Assembly: GCA_002490425.1 (NCBI GenBank)
Contig: DKTZ01000057.1
Location: 1 to 53,218, forward strand
Origin: Ruminococcaceae bacterium UBA7217
GTDB taxonomy: Bacteria > Bacillota > Clostridia > Oscillospirales > Acutalibacteraceae
Length of the DNA: 53,218 nucleotides
Reading direction: 5' to 3'
The notes under the pieces were generated by a model. The model was given only the letters and a program-made list of their open reading frames with translations, was not told the DNA's origin and made no database searches. Positions 51,661-53,218 of the stretch are shown here, piece by piece. Position 1 is the stretch's first letter. Each line of letters opens with the position of its first letter. The position numbers and the translations under genes are program-made.

Positions 51661-52386
51661 ATGGAAGCAATAAAAGCAGTAAAGCTTACTAAAAAATACA
51701 AGGATTTGATTGCTGTAAACGCCCTTGATTTAACCGTAGAGCAAGGCGAGCTTTTCTCACTCCTCGGCGTTAACGGCGCAGGCAAAACAACAACCGTTAA
51801 AATGCTTTCCTGTCTTTCAAAACCGACTTCGGGTGAGGCTTACTTAAACGGCAAAAGCATTATTTCCGATTCTTCGGCAGTTAAAAGCATAATAGGCGTT
51901 TCGCCGCAGGAAACGGCGGTTGCTCCCAATTTGACTGTTAAGGAAAATTTGGAGCTTATGTGCGGAGTGCACGGATTTTCTAAAGAAAAAAGCAGCGACA
52001 AAACTGCCGAGCTTGCCGAAAAATTTGAGCTTAACGGGATTCTAAAGAAAAAGGCAGGCAAGCTTTCGGGCGGCTGGAAGAGGAGGCTGAGCATTGCTAT
52101 GGCGCTTGTGAGCGAACCTCAGATTCTCTTTCTTGACGAGCCAACATTGGGACTTGATGTCATTGCAAGAAGCGAGCTTTGGGATTTGATTAGAGAACTT
52201 AAGGGTAAGACCACCGTTATTTTGACAACACACTATATGGAAGAAGCCGAGGCTCTTTCAGACCGTGTAGGTATTATGAAGGACGGCAAACTGCTCTCAG
52301 TCGGAACACCAGAGGAGCTGAATGAAAAAACGGGTACAATCTGTCTTGTGGACGCTTTTCTCAAAACAGTAAAGGGGGAGATATAA
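51661..52386 (+). CDS. ABC-2 type exporter ATPase
   Basis: 241 residues, starting on the base after the TetR stop (TAGATG). Walker A is LLGVNGAGKTTTVKML, the signature LSGGWKRRLSIAMAL, Walker B ILFLDEPTLGLD, and the switch LTTHYMEEAEALSDRVGIMKDG (split). It is of the DrrA/CcmA/YhaQ type with a short C-terminus. It powers the membrane partner encoded next; the two probably export a drug or peptide sensed by the TetR regulator. Confidence 0.93.
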   Translation: MEAIKAVKLTKKYKDLIAVNALDLTVEQGELFSLLGVNGAGKTTTVKMLSCLSKPTSGEAYLNGKSIISDSSAVKSIIGVSPQETAVAPNLTVKENLELMCGVHGFSKEKSSDKTAELAEKFELNGILKKKAGKLSGGWKRRLSIAMALVSEPQILFLDEPTLGLDVIARSELWDLIRELKGKTTVILTTHYMEEAEALSDRVGIMKDGKLLSVGTPEELNEKTGTICLVDAFLKTVKGEI

Positions 52387-53119
52387 TGAAACTGCTTGCA
52401 TTTTCAAAAAGAACCGCAAAGGAGAGATACTCCGTGACCCTCTTTACGTGGCTTTTGGAATCATCCTTCCCTATGTTCTGATTTTGCTTCTTTCCGCAAT
52501 TCAGGCAAATGTGCCTGTGGATATATTCCAAATAGAAAATCTAACCCCAGGAATCGCGGTTTTCGGACTTTCGTTTATGACGCTGTTTTCCGCTGTGCTT
52601 ATAGCAAAGGACAGGGAAAGCGCAATGTTTCAGCGCCTTTACTTCACACCGCTTACTGCGTCCGATTTCATATTAGGATATATGCTGCCGATTCTGCCCA
52701 TAGCTGTACTTCAAAGTGCTGTTTGCTTTATTGTGGCAATTTGCTTGGGACTTCCCGTGACGGTGCGGATTTTGTACTGCCTTTTGTTTGTATTGCCTAT
52801 TTCGCTTTTCTTTATAGCGTTAGGGCTTCTTTGCGGAAGTGTATTTAATTCAAAGCAGGTCGGCGGAGTTTGCGGCGCTCTTGTAACCAATATTACCGCA
52901 TGGCTTTCGGGTGCATGGTTCGATTTATCGCTTGTGGGCGGTACATTCAAGAAAATTGCGGATTTACTTCCGTTTGTTCACGCAGTTGAAATGGAAAAAG
53001 CAGTCTTAAACGGAAATTACAGCGATATTTTCCCGCATATTTATTGGGTAATAGGCTACAGCGCAGTTGCCTTGACCGCCGCCGTTCTTGTCTTTTTGAA
53101 ACAAATTAAAAAACAGTAA
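52386..53119 (+). pseudogene. ABC-2 type exporter permease, frameshifted near its start
   Basis: An ATG at 52386 overlaps the ATPase stop (TAATG) and encodes KLLAFSKRTAKE, the usual start of these permeases, but its frame stops at about 52481. The remaining frame, read from a GTG at 52448, encodes VAFGIILPYVLILLLS and six helices to 53119, all of the ABC-2 family (EIL-RDPLYVAFG is the usual join). The two match if two bases are removed in the AGAG at 52423-52426, so an AG duplication shifted the frame. It may be a recent inactivation, a sequencing error, or a tolerated shift. The membrane part itself is intact (about 223 residues). Confidence 0.8.
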
Positions 53120-53136
53120 ATTTGAAAATATAATTT

Positions 53137-53161
53137 GTAGGGCGAGGGCTTGCTCCCGCCG
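53137..53161 (+). repeat. Dispersed repeat, copy 4
   Basis: GTAGGGCGAGGGCTTGCTCC followed by CGCCG, one base different from copies 1 and 3. It follows the exporter operon by 17 bases. A different short palindrome (CAGCCGACTCGGCTG) begins nearby at 53204 and runs off the window. Confidence 0.7.
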
Positions 53162-53218
53162 CTTTTTCTGCTATCACCATTTGTGCTCCACAACTTGTAG
53201 GGACAGCCGACTCGGCTG

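Noticed and set aside
1..53218. CRISPR array, prophage or insertion sequence
   Set aside because: No regularly spaced direct repeats, integrase, transposase or phage structural genes were seen; the single DUF5131 gene alone does not mark a prophage.

Overview
The window looks like a chromosomal segment of a low-to-mid GC Gram-positive anaerobe of the Clostridia, most likely a gut Oscillospirales/Ruminococcaceae-type bacterium. Reasons: TTGACA-17-TATAAT promoters, GGAGG ribosome binding sites, HrcA/CIRCE heat-shock control, a T-box on thrS, an L10 leader with an attenuator on rplJL, a preQ1 riboswitch on queT, a cohesin/BIG2 surface protein, and plant/host-glycan hydrolases. The taxonomic placement is inference; nothing here fixes the genus. 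No rRNA, prophage, IS element or CRISPR array is visible.

Layout. (1) 1-390: the 5' half of a tRNA-Ser(CGA), cut by the window edge, and upstream of it a puzzling RNA that begins like a second tRNA-Ser(CGA) and then leaves the tRNA fold. (2) 391-4002, plus strand: FliB-family protein, MFS and MATE exporters in one tight operon, then tRNA-Leu(UAA) with its own promoter and terminator. (3) 4059-7586, minus strand: DUF5131, a small membrane protein, a GyrI-like protein, YbaK and a carboxylesterase. (4) 7927-10928, minus strand: Crp/Fnr regulator followed by an SsuA/SsuC/SsuB-like ABC importer. (5) 11107-19814, plus strand: a glycan locus with GH2 beta-galactosidase, GNAT, GH95 fucosidase-type enzyme and a GPH sugar symporter carrying a very long charged C-terminal tail. 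(6) 20218-23844: mgtE behind a structured leader, a cohesin/BIG2 surface protein, and endonuclease IV. (7) 24057-30957, minus strand: unknown protein plus PHP phosphoesterase; T-box-thrS-metallophosphoesterase; PadR plus its membrane partner. (8) 31177-35820: hrcA-grpE-dnaK-dnaJ under CIRCE. (9) 36083-39954, minus strand: lipase-like DUF2974 protein, preQ1 riboswitch-queT, and a two-component system. (10) 40208-43743: rpmG-secE-nusG-rplK-rplA and rplJ-rplL. (11) 43873-43998: an isolated 41-residue amphipathic peptide gene with its own promoter and terminator, followed by a lipoprotein. (12) 44802-50300: a redox-type C_GCAxxG_C_C protein with GH36-like and GH31 alpha-glycosidases. (13) 50448-53119: GNAT, then a TetR-ABC exporter operon whose permease is frameshifted.

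How the parts fit. Two separate loci (11-19.8 kb and 44.8-50.3 kb) encode enzymes for beta-galactosides, fucosylated glycans and alpha-linked sugars, plus one cation symporter, so the cell probably lives on host or plant oligosaccharides. The translation block (thrS, r-proteins, nusG) and the chaperone block are standard core genome and carry the expected RNA or DNA regulators. The most unusual items are the mgtE leader, whose predicted helices are mutually exclusive and would hide or free the ribosome binding site; the tRNA-Ser-like chimeric RNA; the 41-aa peptide gene; and the symporter tail. A short dispersed repeat (core GGGCTTGCTCCCGCC) occurs four times.
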